Of a DNA stretch of 64,000 nt, positions 1 through 12,066 are shown in pieces. Numbering within the stretch: the first letter of the stretch is position 1; each line of letters begins with the position of its first letter. Where the stretch lies: NCBI GenBank assembly GCA_015039465.1, contig MU130382.1:478386-542385 (forward strand), in the 5' to 3' direction. The position numbers and the translations under genes are program-made. The notes below the pieces were generated by a model. It saw only the letters and a list, made by a program, of their open reading frames with translations. It was not told the DNA's origin and searched no databases. This DNA comes from Phlegmacium glaucopus. Lineage: Eukaryota > Basidiomycota > Agaricomycetes > Agaricales > Cortinariaceae.

Positions 1-1273
1 TCAATTCGGTATTTGATTTCGTTATTGACCCTCTTCATTCTCTGAATCGATTATAGCAAGTCGGCCTTAGTGCAAAGGCTGAAGAAGACGAGTTGACTAA
101 CGTTCTGGAAACTTTAGTTAACGACAATGAAATTTTAAAGGGAGATAACGCAGAGCTTCAACATCTTCTTGCTGAATCTCGAGAAAATTTACATGCCTTA
201 AGGAGACACTTGAGGAGCAACGAGCAAACATTATGTATCCATCATATCCGAGTCGTAAGCTAACTATTTTTAAATTATACGCCGAGTAATATCTAATAAT
301 ACCAATAGCCGAAACACCGCATTCAAGGCATCACCATCGATTTTCTTCAAGCTCCCTAAAAGACCATACAGATTCAAAGCTACGGCGAAGACCACTTTCC
401 CAACCATTCGATTCTCGGTTGAATTCTGTTGCCCAGGAGTTTTCATTCACTGATACACTACGTTCCACTCTACTCCTTCCAACAGGATCGATTACTCCCG
501 GTGCAACCTCTCCACTCTCACACGTCAGCTTTGAAGTAGATGAATATCCAGGAAATGATGTTGATCCTTCTGAGATTGAGAGACGAAGAGTTCACAAACC
601 TTTGCTTCTTTTAACTCGTTCACGAGGAACACAAACCGAAACATGGCCTGGTTTATTATGTCCCTCTCCTTTACCGTCTCAATTGTCGTCAATATCACCT
701 CATGATCCACGGTCAGAATCATCATCTTTCTCCGACTCCCTTGCGTCTCACATTTCCACCATTCTGGACCGTATCCTCGCTTTGCTTAATCGCATGAGCC
801 AAGCCGATGCTCTTACCTTGACGAATCGGTTGAAACGACAGCATCTCAAAGGAGCAGATGTCGGACATCTGTCACGCAGCACCGTTAGCAACATACTTTC
901 TGAAGCGACAGGTCTCCGTGCCCAGTTTCGATCATTGTTAGAAGACGACAAAGTGGTATTAACGTGTACACGCAAGGATATGCGTCTGCTTTTCAAATTC
1001 GTCAAGGACGTGTTCGCGGAAATGGGTCAGATGCGAGTGACTCTTAACGATATCATTCTCGACCCTTCTATTGCCGGCCGAGTCAGCGAGTTGGCCTTGA
1101 ATCCTGGAAAGACTGAAGCAGAAACGAAGGAGCGCGAAATTTCGGCTCAAGCTGGGGCTGCAAGCTGGATGGCTCCGATATCCAAGCTTTTTTCACCTGC
1201 GGGGCGCACTGATGCTGCGCCAGTTGATCGTCATGCAACACTGGTACCCCTATCTAGTACGAGAGCCACCAGA
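1..1273 (+). pseudogene. Truncated second copy of the 984-aa coiled-coil gene
   Basis: This stretch matches about 8.62-9.88 kb of the intact gene at 7603-10885 almost base for base, including the acceptor before exon 6 (exon from 57) and the acceptor before exon 7 (exon from 309). Exon 6 has lost one base near 202, in the run reading CCTTAAGG where the intact copy reads CCTTGCAGG, so the frame breaks. Homology stops at about 1273, just after the shared GAGAGCCACCAG. The reading frame then runs into the tandem-repeat sequence and ends at 1399. Exons 1-5 lie outside the window or are absent. A duplication relic is the simplest reading. Confidence 0.85.
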
Positions 1274-2200
1274 ATTCATGTTTACCTACAGCGGCGTTGG
1301 ATAGAGTATGTGGAGTCTCTCAAAAGCGCTATGGGAAGAGATTTTACTGCTCCCTCTATCCACCATCTCATCCCTTCAAAACTCCTTGACAACATATGAG
1401 CTGTACGTGGATATATTCAATTATTATGCTTGACTAAAATTATGTATATAATATAGCATCTTAGTCGATGTTCAACGAATTCTGAGCTCAAACGATCCTC
1501 GGATGTCAGACGACGCGATTGATTGTCAGCTGGGCAATTTTATAGTTCAATTCCAGGTATGGTTAGACTAGAGATTTGATGATGGCCGCTGCTTTATCCT
1601 ACATAATCATAGAAAGCATTGGATCGTCTCAAAGGCACCACCGTCAGCCAACGAATCTCACCGAGCTCAACACGCAAGTTTACTCGAAACATATATGATA
1701 CTTTTGGAATGCTCACCGCTTTACAGATTTCTTCCAGAACTCCCATCACACTCTCATCTCTGGAGGAAGCTTCAGTACTATCAGTAACAATCCGGTAGTC
1801 CACGATCCCGTGTTGCGGGAGCAATCTGTAGGTTCTTTCTCTTTTGCCCCCGGCGGCAGATTTATGTAGTACTTAACATCTTGCAGCACAACATTCTCCG
1901 AGTACTTTATATCCAATGTCCCTTTTTATTGTCTTATGCGGGCCACAATTGACATTCCGAAGATTCTAGACAGTGGAGTTGAACTCAATCACGCAAGGGC
2001 CTCCGTGATTGCCTTGGTTTCCTGTCTTCGATTTTCATATGGAAGTTTGGTTGTGTCCCTGTTGGGTGAAAAACGGCCACTTAATATTTCTTTTCCTGCA
2101 TTTCTTTTCCCTCGATGCCTTATCAACGACATACAAATCGCTCGGAGGCCAATTTGTTATCCTTCTAAGTGCCATGGGGCTACGTCCATTCCGTTTACTC
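1274..2200 (+). pseudogene. Tandem unit 1: broken copy of the unrecognised six-exon gene family
   Basis: First of three tandem units of about 2 kb; it lacks exon 1 because the coiled-coil gene copy is fused to it inside exon 2. Exon 2 is frameshifted by +2 relative to units 2 and 3. The exon 3 equivalent (1457-1556) and exon 5 equivalent (1727-1827) differ from the other copies by -3 and +9 nt, so those exons decayed late or were under constraint. The last-exon equivalent hits an early stop. The unit ends near the GCTCGGAGGCCAATTTGT motif that also ends unit 2. Confidence 0.6.
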
Positions 2201-3125
2201 TTTCCGTGATTGCAGTGTTTCCGATCTCTGTTACGAACGACTGGCCATTACTTAATCTAATCTCTCTGGTAGCTAATGTTATGTCCCATCTCCTACCGCT
2301 ATGCTGTCATCAATCTATTCAGTTTCTCTATCCTGTCATCTAAGTATCAGATTTATGTGTGCGACTGCCTGAATAGCCTTTGGATCAAAGTCTCGGAGAA
2401 GTTGTATGGTCCGCCACCTCCCGAACTTCGTGATAATGCAACGTAGAGGTTGAAGAGATTCAGGGTTCCAAAAGAATATCGACGAGGACATAAGGTAGTG
2501 TTTTGCGGTAGTCGGCGAAAGCGTAGGCTGCAGTTATTTTCTCCCTGTGCCCCATGAGGTCTGTTTCGATATTGTCTGTCACTTAAGATTTACATGCCTT
2601 TAGCAAGTTCAATCTTCCAAGACGGATCTAGAACTTTTCGTTCTCTTCTCTTTTCGTTCTTCCCTCGCCGTACCGCTCGGCCCATGTCAACTCTCAACCA
2701 CCAACAGTATCTTCAGTTGTGCAGACAAACGCCCCGACTGTTCACACATCGCTGTGCAGTGCTGCATCATTCTACAACTTCCTCACAGCCACAGCATGGT
2801 GCGTATACTTATTGTGGGCTCAAAATTTTGACATCAAGATTCTGAGGAAATCTCACCGACACGTTGCATTTGCATTGCATAAGTTTCCACCGATCTGTCA
2901 CGGTGTGGACTCAAGGTGGACTTTGATTGTCCACCACAACCTCTGTAAAGCGATTACAAGCGTGAGTCCTGTGCTATTTATTTTTTCCGGCAGAACTTTT
3001 AATTTCATAATGGAAGGCGATGATTATATGAGGACCGAGGTAGGGCCTCGTGTCCACAGAGTAGGTTTATAACAGTCGTCGAGGACGATTGACCATCCTC
3101 ATCCCACCCTTGCAAGCCTCCAGCG
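2200..3125. other. Inter-unit spacer and duplicated upstream region
   Basis: I find no supported gene in 2200-2780. From about 2790 (TTATTGTGGGCTCAAAA) to 3125 the sequence matches about 4760-5127 upstream of unit 3, including CCTCGTGTCCACAGAGTAGG. This is therefore the duplicated 5' region, and probably the promoter, of the gene family that starts at 3126 and 5128. Confidence 0.5.
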
Positions 3126-4031
3126 ATGCCATCACAGGCCGCTGAGAGGCCGCGCCATCGTGGACGCCTAAAGGCCCCGAACATACCTACATCGCTTGAT
3201 AACGTCGTCCCCTCCCCACCCCGTCCCCTTGAAGTTGCTCCAGTATTCAACACAATGACTAGAATTTGGGCCGCCAGTGCTGTTATCGATATCATTCGAG
3301 GAGATAAGGTATATCCCATTTTCCTAAGGCAGAATCCGTCTAGGTTTGATAACGGCCACTCTAACTTTAGGAAGAAAATTCATGTTTACCCACTGCCACG
3401 TTGGACAGAGTATCTACTCTCTCAACATCGCTATGGGAAGAGATATTGCCGCTCCCTCTATCCATCGTCCCATCCATTCAAAGCTCCTTGACAATGTATG
3501 AACTGTACGTGAATATATTTTACTAATACCTGTATATCAATTGTGTTCATTAAAATTATGTATATAGTATCTTAGTCGACATTCAACAAATTCTGAGCTC
3601 AAACGATCCTCTGGGAATCTCAGACGACACGATTGATTGTCAGCTGGATGATTTTATGGTTCAGTTCCAGGTATGGTTTGACCTGCTGTAACTTGATTGC
3701 TGCTGATCTGTCCGAATCATAGGAAGCATTGAATCCTCTTAAAGGCACCATCAGCCAATCAAACCCACCGAATTCGACACGCAAGTTTACTCAGAATATA
3801 TATGATACTTTTGAATGCTTACCGCATTACAGATTTCTTCCAGAATGCCCATCACCTCCTCATCTCTGGGGGAAACTTCAATAACAATCCGGTGGTTCAT
3901 GATCCGGTGTTACGAGAGCAATCTGTAGGTTCTTTCTCTTTTCTTTTTAGCAGCAGATTTATGTGCTTGACATCTTGCAGCACCAAATACTTCGGGTACT
4001 GTATATCCAATGTGGCGTTTTATTTGGCTAA
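3126..4031 (+). CDS. Unrecognised 206-aa protein, tandem unit 2
   Basis: Model: exons 3126-3308, 3371-3504, 3568-3670, 3723-3780, 3833-3924, 3981-4031. All introns are GT-AG except intron 4, which starts GCAAGTTT after ACAC (GC-AG). The protein opens MPSQA followed by a basic stretch (RGRLKAP), then a segment beginning TRIWAASAVID, and later contains the motif LISGGNF. No family is recognised; a resemblance of the GGNF motif to N-terminal segments of agaric NLR-type proteins is only a guess. Exon lengths differ from unit 3 by 6, 3, 0, 6 and 0 nt in exons 1-5, which suggests protein-level constraint. The copy stops 19 codons before unit 3. Confidence 0.5.
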
Positions 4032-5127
4032 GCGGGTCACAATCGACCTTCCGAAGATTCTAGACATTGGTGATGAAGATAATCACGCAAGGCCTCCATG
4101 ATTACTTTTGGTTCCTGTCTTGGTTTTCATATGGAAGTTTGGTTGTGTTCCTGCGTAGGTGAAAAACGACTATTCGAGACTCCGTTCTCTATGCTCTCGT
4201 ATCTCTCATTCTTTGGCAAATCGCTCGGAGGCCAATTTGTCATCCGTCCATCAACGTTCCTTTTGAACGTTCAATGTTCCTTCAACATTCAACGTTCCTT
4301 GAACGTTCCAGTGGGAAAGTCTCACTTCGTACGCAAGCTCGTACAATCTTATATAACCATCTACCATCAACCATTAATAACACTATCAACCTGATTCAGT
4401 TATGTACCTTGTATCATATAATTTATCAGTACACAAACTGTAACTACTAGTAGATAAGACCCTAGTTTCGATTTGATTTCATCTCTGAACTCTAGTTCCA
4501 ACACCCTTGCTCATTCACACTTTGAAGCCACTTTGCAATGATAAGCATTTTCACTGATAGGGCTGCGCACCGTCACCGTAAACATACGGGTACGGAGAGG
4601 TCCGACGGGTAATTGCCCGTACCGTCCTCTTTTACTCCCCCAATAAGAGCCATGTAGTTCGGATGCATGCTACAGATACGATTTCCATGTTCTTATTTGG
4701 ACACAAACAAATCCACTGAGAGTTGCATTTTCAAACTCGGTCTATCGAGTGGTTTTAGAAGTAAGTGCGTTTACTTATTGTGGGCTCAAAAATTTGGCAC
4801 TTTCTAACTACTTCGAAGACTCGGATGACGTTACGAGTTCCATTTATGGAAATCGTTCTTTTACCAACTGGCGTTTTTTCGGGGGCCGTCACGGTGCCTC
4901 AGCCAGAAAACACCGACTTCTTGCGTTCGGGGTCAAGCGATTGCAAGTTCTATGCTATTTGGCAGAACTTTAATTATCATATGACCATGATATGGAAGGT
5001 GATGATTGGATGAGGACCAGGGTAGGGCATATAGAAGCCTCGTGTCCACAGAGTAGGTTTATAACAGTCGCAGGGGCCGATTGACCACCCTCGTTCCACC
5101 TCAATTGGCCCTTCTAAGCCTCTAGCG
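4032..5127. other. Spacer between units 2 and 3 with AT-rich repeats
   Basis: No gene is supported. From 4250 to 4310 there is a cluster of AACGTT-centred palindromic words (GAACGTTC, AACGTTCC). At 4560 begins AGGGCTGCGCACC, the same terminal word as the candidate element at 28587. At about 4830-4960 is a stretch (GAGTTCCATTTATGG, AATCGTTCTTTTA) repeated with divergence at about 57815. The last 370 bases are the duplicated upstream region of the gene family. Confidence 0.4.
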
Positions 5128-6084
5128 ATGCCATCACAGGCTGATAAGAGGTCGCGCGGCCGTCGTGGACGCCTAAAGGCCCCAAACATACCTACAGCGC
5201 TTGATAACCTTGTCTCCTCCTCCTCACCTCATCCTCCTGAAGTTGCTCCAGTATTCAACACAATGACTAGAATTTGGGCCGCCAGTGCTGTTATCGATAG
5301 CATTCGAAGAGATATGGTATGTCCCATTTTCCTAAGGCAGAATCCGTCTCGGTTTGATAACCACCACTCTAATCTTAGGAAGAAAACTCAATACCTGCTG
5401 CTACGTTGGACAGAGTATCTCCCCTCTCAAAGTTGCTATGGGAAGAAATTTTACTGCTCCTTCCATCCACCATCCCATCCCTTCAAAGCTCCTTGACAAC
5501 ATATGAGCTGTAAGTGGATATATTTTACTAGATATCAATTGTGCTTCATTAAAATAATGTATATAGTATCTTGGTCGATATTCAACAAATTCTGAGCTCA
5601 AATGATCCTCTGCGGGTGTCAGACGACACGATTGATCGTCAGCTGGACGATTTTATGGTTCAGTTCCAGGTATGGTTTGACCTGCCGTAACTCGAGGTCT
5701 GATTGCTGATTTGTCCTGACCACAGAAAGCATTGGAACCTCTCAAAATCAGCCAACGAGTCTCACCGAATTCAACACGCAAGTTTACTTAGAACAATATG
5801 AAAATTTTGAATACTCACCGCTTTACAGATTTCTTCCAGAATTCCCATCACATTCTCATCTCTGGAGGAAACTTCAGTAGCAATCCTGTGGTTCAGGATC
5901 CAGTGTTGCGAGAGCAATCTGTAGGTTCTTTCTCTTTCCCTTTGGCAGCAGATCTGTGTGCCTAACATCCTTGCAGCACAACATTCTTCGAGTACTTTAT
6001 ATCCAATGTGGCGTTTTATTTGGCTCAGCAGGTCACAATGGACCTTCCGACCATCCTAGACACTGCGGAGGTGAAAGCTTGTGA
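5128..6084 (+). CDS. Unrecognised 224-aa protein, tandem unit 3
   Basis: Model: exons 5128-5316, 5379-5509, 5567-5669, 5726-5777, 5829-5920, 5977-6084. The GC-AG intron between exons 4 and 5 is shared with unit 2. The acceptor before exon 3 is TATATAG at 5566; the more obvious downstream AG used in units 1-2 alignments is mutated to GG here, which fixes the choice. The protein keeps the LISGGNF motif and continues past the unit 2 stop (TCA instead of TAA). Its stop codon at 6082-6084 lies in the loop and right arm of the inverted repeat at 6041-6123, so the C-terminus was made by that rearrangement. Function unknown. Confidence 0.5.
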
Positions 6085-6123
6085 AGCTTTCACCTCCGCA
6101 GTGTCTAGCATGGTCGGAAGGTC
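6041..6123. repeat. Near-perfect 40-bp inverted repeat, 3-nt loop
   Basis: The left arm 6041-6080 and right arm 6084-6123 are reverse complements with one mismatch, separated by GTG. Pairing continues weakly outside through CACAAT/ATTGTG. The arm sequence is the last-exon sequence of tandem unit 3, so it is a short inverted duplication (snapback) that replaces about 80 bp present at this point in units 1 and 2. Confidence 0.95.
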
Positions 6124-6343
6124 TATTGTGTACCTGCGTAGGTGAAAAACAACTATTTTCATATCCTGCATTTCTTGGTTGCCTGCATCTCTGGATCTTC
6201 TGTCTACATATCTTGTCCCATTACTTTCTTCACTTCTATCCATCCCATACCATCTTTAGTTTAGGCTTCATTCTATGTATTTATGCACTCTACAAATATG
6301 ATATATATCACAACTTCCGTGTCACTTATCTTTATTTCCAGTC

Positions 6344-6669
6344 GATGACCTCCTTGCCTCCGTGTGTGATGATGCGCCGCGCCTTCAAACGATACCTGAC
6401 AGGGCGACCGCTGACCATAATATCTAAAATCGGAACGTATCATGGCGAATATTGAAAAGTGCGAATTATTATGATTATTATTGATGCGGTCGTCTATCAT
6501 GATTGTCATACTCAATGTCGACGTCGGAAAAGAGCAAGGCAGAGCTACATATTCCGTCGGGAGATAATCTGTTCCGATGTTTTCTAATTGATGACCTCCT
6601 TGCCTCCGTGTGTGATGCACAATGCGCCGGGCCTTCAAACGATACCTGACAGGGCGACAGCTGACCATA
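6344..6669. repeat. Two direct copies of a ~78-bp sequence
   Basis: 6344-6419 and 6590-6669 share GATGACCTCCTTGCCTCC, then CCTTCAAACGATACCTGACA and GCTGACCATA, with a few substitutions and a small insertion. About 170 bp of unrelated sequence lies between them. I do not recognise the repeat. Confidence 0.85.
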
Positions 6670-7602
6670 TCGGACGGTGAATGTTGAAAAAACCATCCTC
6701 GGCATAGGCATTCAATATTCAATATTCAACGTTCAACGTTCAACTTGTATAGTCATGCAAGTATGTTTCAAGATGTTTTGAAGAATACCACTATCCACAG
6801 CAAGTCCGAACCGGTCTTTCGTCAACTCCGGGGTCAGACGCGTACGATAGGAAGAATGGAAGACTTGAATTTTTTCACGCATCTAGTACAGCTTCCGTGT
6901 TTCGATGGGATTATCATGAGTGATCCAAAACAATATCTATGCGGTCGAAGGGTATGTTATTTATTAAAGAGGCTGATCTGAAAGATCAAGGAGCGTGAAC
7001 TTAATGATTAAGTAATGTAAGGGTAAGAGGATTATAGTTGGGGCAAAAACCCGAAGGGTTTTTCGACCGAAACAAGGGCCCTGAACTGTGAAAAAGACAA
7101 ACTAAGATGAGCTGTGAGGGCGGGAGGGTCCGAGCAGCACAGGAATCTTAAGAAAGATTGGACAGATCTAGTACAGATTGCGTCGCGTCACGAAAAGAAT
7201 TGTAGTGGAGGGATAGAACGAAAGAGGAAATTATTGGAGTGAAGACGAGTGTTGCGAAAATGGGAGTGGAGGGTGGGTGAAAAGAAAGATCGAGCTGCTC
7301 TGATGTGGAGCAGAGAGGTCTAACGCGAGGTTGGGAGTTGTAGTCGTGAAGAAGAAAAGATAGTCACGTCACAACCCAAATCTTCGCGTAGACAAAATTC
7401 TACGTTCACACTTATTCTTCGTGTTCGCTTAGAATACAATTAGTATTCAAGTAGCCACAAAGCTGTGGTGTGATATCATAATCTTTATTTAACATGATCA
7501 CGTGTTGGTCAGAAACTTTGAAGTCTGAAATGCACGACTACGACCAGTATTTAAGCACTCAGCTAATGGTTTAACGGTGTAACGAACCGCTGCCATTATA
7601 CC
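6670..7602. other. Intergenic region upstream of the coiled-coil gene
   Basis: No gene is supported. A simple AT/CAACGTT repeat lies at 6710-6745. At about 7045-7066 is an 8-bp inverted repeat (AAAAACCC-GAA-GGGTTTTT). The last 200 bases before the ATG at 7603 are the likely promoter. Confidence 0.4.
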
Positions 7603-10600
7603 ATGAACCCTTTGAATCCTGACCGACCGGTCACTCCAGAATCTCCTTTGACAAATAGCCTCTACCATGCGACGAGCACAATCGACGACCTGACAGCGGC
7701 CTTGGCCAACTTTTCTCGTGTTCCTTCCCCTGAACCGCCTACTACTGTAGCATGCTGCTGTGGCAAAGCAATTTGCGAGAATTTGAAATCTTGGTTGGCT
7801 TTAAAGTCTCGTTTGGGAAGTAGGTTGATTCTTAGTGCAGGTAAGTAACATTTTACTCGCCTAGAAGCCCATTTGAAATGTCTTTTATTTCATTAGAAGT
7901 GGGGCAAGCATTGTTGCAGCGGCACGAAGCATATGTGCGTCAACATGAGGTACACGACCCAAAGGCCTAACCACAGCATCTCGTTATCTAACCTTGGATT
8001 CCAATCTAGAGGAAATGGAACATCAATGCCTCCCGTTACTCGCAGCATCAAGATAATCCGACTACGGATATTCAATTAACCAACGAGGACCTTAATCTTG
8101 AACTTGAAACCCTCACACAGGAGAAGGTTCAACTAGAGAAGGTTAATATTGCTTTTATCGCTGGTAGCCTATGTTGCTATAGACCCCTATTTATAGTTAT
8201 TAAATCAAGCTTTGGTCAACTCCGAAGTCACAGAGGTATCTAACAAGACTATCCTTCAAGAACTACAAGACGCTCGAGCTACAATCACTCGCTTAACAGC
8301 ACACCATGCTCGTTCCATTGGCTGGGATACCCGCTTGTCGGCTGCATTGAAAGAAAGAGATGATATGCAACAGGAAAGGGATGCAGAAACTCATCGAGCG
8401 CGCCTAGCTGAGTCCCGATTCGCAGTTCTGAAGGACAAAACTGGTACTATCCTCTATGTTTTCCTTTCATTTCTCATTAACTCAATGGTTGACATCAGCC
8501 AAACTACAGACAGAAGTACGGCGGCTTCAGGAAAGCTTGGACGAAAAGCGACTATCCCGGCTTGAATCTTCAGAAAATATTCTTCAAGACGCACGTTCAC
8601 GAATCCAATCCTTCCGCAATTCGGTATTTGATTTTCTTATTGACCGTCTTCATTCTCTGAATTCATCACAGCAAGTCGGCCTTACTGCAAAGGCTGAAGA
8701 AGACGAGTTGACTAACGTTCTGGAAACTTTAGTCAACGACAATGAAATCTTAAAGGGAGATAACGCAGAGCTTCAGCATCTTCTTGCTGAGTCTCGAGAA
8801 GATTTACATGCCTTGCAGGAGACACTTGAGGAGCAACGAGCAAACATTATGTATCCATCATATCCGAGTCGTAAGCTAACTATTTTTAAATTATACGTCA
8901 AGTAATATCTAATAATACCAATAGCCGAAACACCACATTCAAGGCATCACCATCGATTTTCTTCAAGCTCTCTAAAAGACCATACAGATTCAAAGCTACG
9001 GCGAAGACCACTTTCCCAACCATTCGATTCTCGGTTGAATTCTGTTGCTCAGGAGTTTTCAATCACTGATACACTACGTTCTGCTCTACTCCTTCCAACA
9101 GGCTCGATTACTCCCGGTGCAACCTCTCCACTCTCACACGTCAGCTTTGAAGTAGATGAGTATCCAGGAAATGATGTTGATCCTTCTGAAGTTGAGAGAC
9201 GAAGAGTTCACAAACCTTTGCTTCTTTTAACTCGTTCACGAGGAACACAAACCGAAACATGGCCTGGTTTATTATGTCCCTCTCCTTTACCGTCTCAATT
9301 GTCGTCAATATCACCTCATGATCCACGGTCAGAATCATCATCTTTCTCCGACTCCCTTGCGTCTCACATTTCCACCATTCTGGACCGTATCCTCGCTTTG
9401 CTTAATCGCATGAGCCAAGCCGATGCTCTTACCTTGACGAATCGGTTGAAACGACAGCATCTCAAAGGAGCAGATGTCGGACATCTGTCACGCAGCACCG
9501 TTAGCAACATACTTTCTGAAGCGACAGGTCTCCGTGCCCAGTTTCGATCATTGTTAGAAGACGATAAAGTGGTATTAACGTGTACACGCAAGGATATGCG
9601 TCTGCTTTTCAAGTTCGTCAAGGACGTGTTCGCAGAAATGGGTCAGATGCGAGTGACTCTTAACGATATCATTCTCGACCCTTCTATTGCCAGCCGGGTC
9701 AGCGAGTTGGCCTTGAATCCTGGAAAGACTGAAGCAGAAACGAAGGAACGCGAAATTTCGGCTCAAGCTGGGGCTGCAAGCTGGATGGCTCCGATATCCA
9801 AGCTTTTTTCACCTGCGGGGCGCACTGATGCTGCGCCGGTTGATCGTCATGCAACACTGGTACCCCCATCTATTAGGAGAGCCACCAGTCGTCCACCGCG
9901 TTTTACCCCCAAACTTGGGCCTGCTTTGGCAGCTTCAGCAACAACTGTCAATGTCGAATTCTCTGGCACTGGCCGTTCAGTGACCAGCACCTTCCCTGGT
10001 CAATCCCTTCCCCAGGCAGACTCCCATACCGATACTGCGTCAGGTGTGATGGGTATCTTTGCCGGTGCGCCTCGCATTAACGCCGAATCCGATCCATGGA
10101 TTGTAGTTCCTCCTTCTCAACGGGTTCTTCGTAAATCTCGGTCATTCAGACAGAGAACAGATATATCTACTGCGACTGTTGGCCGGTCCACCGGACGCAA
10201 GAACACCAATAGACTTTCTCGCAACGTTGATGCCGTTATAGATGTAGAAAGATCTCAAAGCGAAGAATCCGATTTTGTCCCGCCCCTATTGGAACGTACG
10301 CTACGGCGGCGTGGGATGTCTGATTCCTCACTTCATTCCACGTTTACAAGTCAAGCGGATGCGATACCTTCTCCGCATACACCTACAAGCCCCCATCATC
10401 CGAATATACCATCTTCCAGATTACCTCCTTGGCCCGATCGGAGTTCCGTCTTTCAAGCATTCAGTCGGACAGTGCAGAACATACGTGCAACAGCAGCAGG
10501 GACCATGACACCTTTGATAGGGCCACTAGGACTTGAAGTTGGTGCAGAATCGTTGATATCTCCACGCCGACGGAAAAGCGTTTCCCCCACTGCTGCTGCT

Positions 10601-10885
10601 TATTCTCCGTCCAAAGATGATCATACAGACCCGCCGCCTCGGCCTCATTCACCAACTACGAAAATTGCTCACCCTAAACCTATCCGCATCGTTAATCCAG
10701 ACGATAAAGGAGGAGTGAATGTATTGTCACACCTTTCTACGTGGGCAAATTCTAATGTGATATTTGACCCTGTGTCTGGTTCGGATCCTTTCATCGTGAG
10801 TAGTTTGCGCGATGAGTCGTATATTCAGAGGATGTCTCATGGTCGGGTTAGGGATGAGCTAAGTGGTGCTCGGGATTTCTTTTGA
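7603..10885 (+). CDS. 984-aa coiled-coil protein, function unknown
   Basis: Seven exons: 7603-7840, 7897-7949, 8010-8141, 8197-8443, 8499-8623, 8672-8870, 8925-10885. All introns are 47-60 nt GT-AG, and phases join cleanly. Residues about 100-330 are heptad-rich and charged, a long coiled coil (for example LQELQDARATITRLTAH and LQETLEEQRANI). The C-terminal 650 residues are encoded by one large exon. They contain a helical block starting ISTILDRILALLNRMSQ and then a long disordered Ser/Pro/Arg-rich tail. I do not recognise a named family; a cytoskeletal or scaffold role would only be inference. The start is the first ATG in a good context with an open frame to the first donor. A truncated copy lies at 1-1273. 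Confidence 0.85.
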
Positions 10886-11270
10886 ACAAGTTATATGGTT
10901 CCTTTGTATTTTGTCATGGTTGACTTGTATCCCTGTTCTTACATATCACAGCAAGCACCGGAGACAATGTGTGCATACCTATTATCATCTCACTCTTTTC
11001 CATTCTTTTTTGTTTTTACATTCCGGACTTTACTCGTATCGCAGCCGTCTTTATCATTTTGTATGATCGTGTCAACTTTTATATGTATTATATATCTTTA
11101 TCATGGCCAAATTGTATGCTTAGCTCAATGGAAGATACTCCAGCCAGTGGTCGTTGATGTCGAGACGCGTCGCGTTCAGTCACGTTCGGTAACAACAATC
11201 AACGTCACGTCAGTCACGCTCTTTATTTACTATTCTTAATATCCTCATTGTACGCTCGCTTACCGGCATA
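10886..11270. other. Intergenic: 3' end of coiled-coil gene, SPC19 promoter
   Basis: AT-rich spacer between two same-strand genes. Several ACGTCACGTCAG-like words lie at 11195-11215, shortly before the SPC19 start. No other feature is seen. Confidence 0.4.
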
Positions 11271-12066
11271 ATGTCTCGTCTATCGCGCGCTAATGTGAAG
11301 GCCCGAGAATCGATATTTACCGGTGGACCAGAACAGTACATCGGTGACACACAAGCCAGATGTCCTCCGGATCTCGAAGCGTGTGTTATAGCGATGGAAG
11401 ATTGTTGTGAAGAGGTTTTTAAGCATCGCTTCTATTACTACTGCTGCTGCTGCTGCTGACTGTCTGAAATTATGTTGTTCAGGCATATGAAGCACAAGTT
11501 TTGCTTCGGAATGGTACTAAGGATCTACTAAGGATGAATAAGATATTACAGAATGAAGGAGTGAGAACCTAAGAAGAACACCTTTCTTTTTTCGTGTGTA
11601 ATGACGCTGACAATTTTATTTTTTTTGTCAGGTATTTCTACTTGTAAACGAGGACACTGTAAAGCGCTACAAATCTGCTTTGGCAGAGGAGATTGAACCT
11701 GTGATAGCTGAACTTATCGAACGTGCCCAACAAGGCCTCTCAACATTGGAGAAAAAGGAACATACCTTGCAGACTAAAGTAAGCTTCCTTTTTCTTTTTT
11801 ATACCCACCTTTCTCATCATATCACTTTCTAACATCTTCTAGGTCGAAAATGCTCAATCAAGGTTTCGAAATGCTGCTGGAGGAACTGGTCCTGCACCAA
11901 AACATGAAACTCGCCGTCTTCAGCAATTAATTAAACAACGAGAACGACTGGAAGCTGAAGTACGAGCTGCAGAAGAAGAAATAATCAACCTCGTCAGTAA
12001 TTGCACCGAACTAATTGTTTGTTATATCTGACGGGCTGTTAACAGGAACGAAAGAATCGGGGGTAG
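11271..12066 (+). CDS. SPC19: DASH complex subunit SPC19
   Basis: Exons 11271-11414, 11483-11560, 11632-11778, 11843-11992, 12046-12066; 179 aa. The N-terminal half matches the fungal Spc19 pattern: a Cys-containing segment MEDCCEEAYEAQ across the first junction, LLRNGTKDLLRMN, then VFLLVNEDTVKRYK and a coiled-coil C-terminus (RRLQQLIKQRERLEAEV). In fungi Spc19 is a small subunit of the Dam1/DASH ring that couples kinetochores to microtubule plus ends. Length fits the family (about 160-190 aa). Intron 1 holds a short CTG tract. The last exon codes for only six residues. The downstream neighbour is convergent. Confidence 0.9.

Noticed and set aside
1594..1824. Conserved minus-strand frame in the three tandem units (residues MGILEEIC)
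   Set aside because: It has donor-like ends in each copy, but the plus-strand six-exon model explains more sequence and keeps frame in two copies; the minus frame is the shadow of exon 5.
4240..4502. Solo LTR of a Copia-type retroelement ending TTCCAACA
   Set aside because: No matching start, target duplication or second copy could be found.
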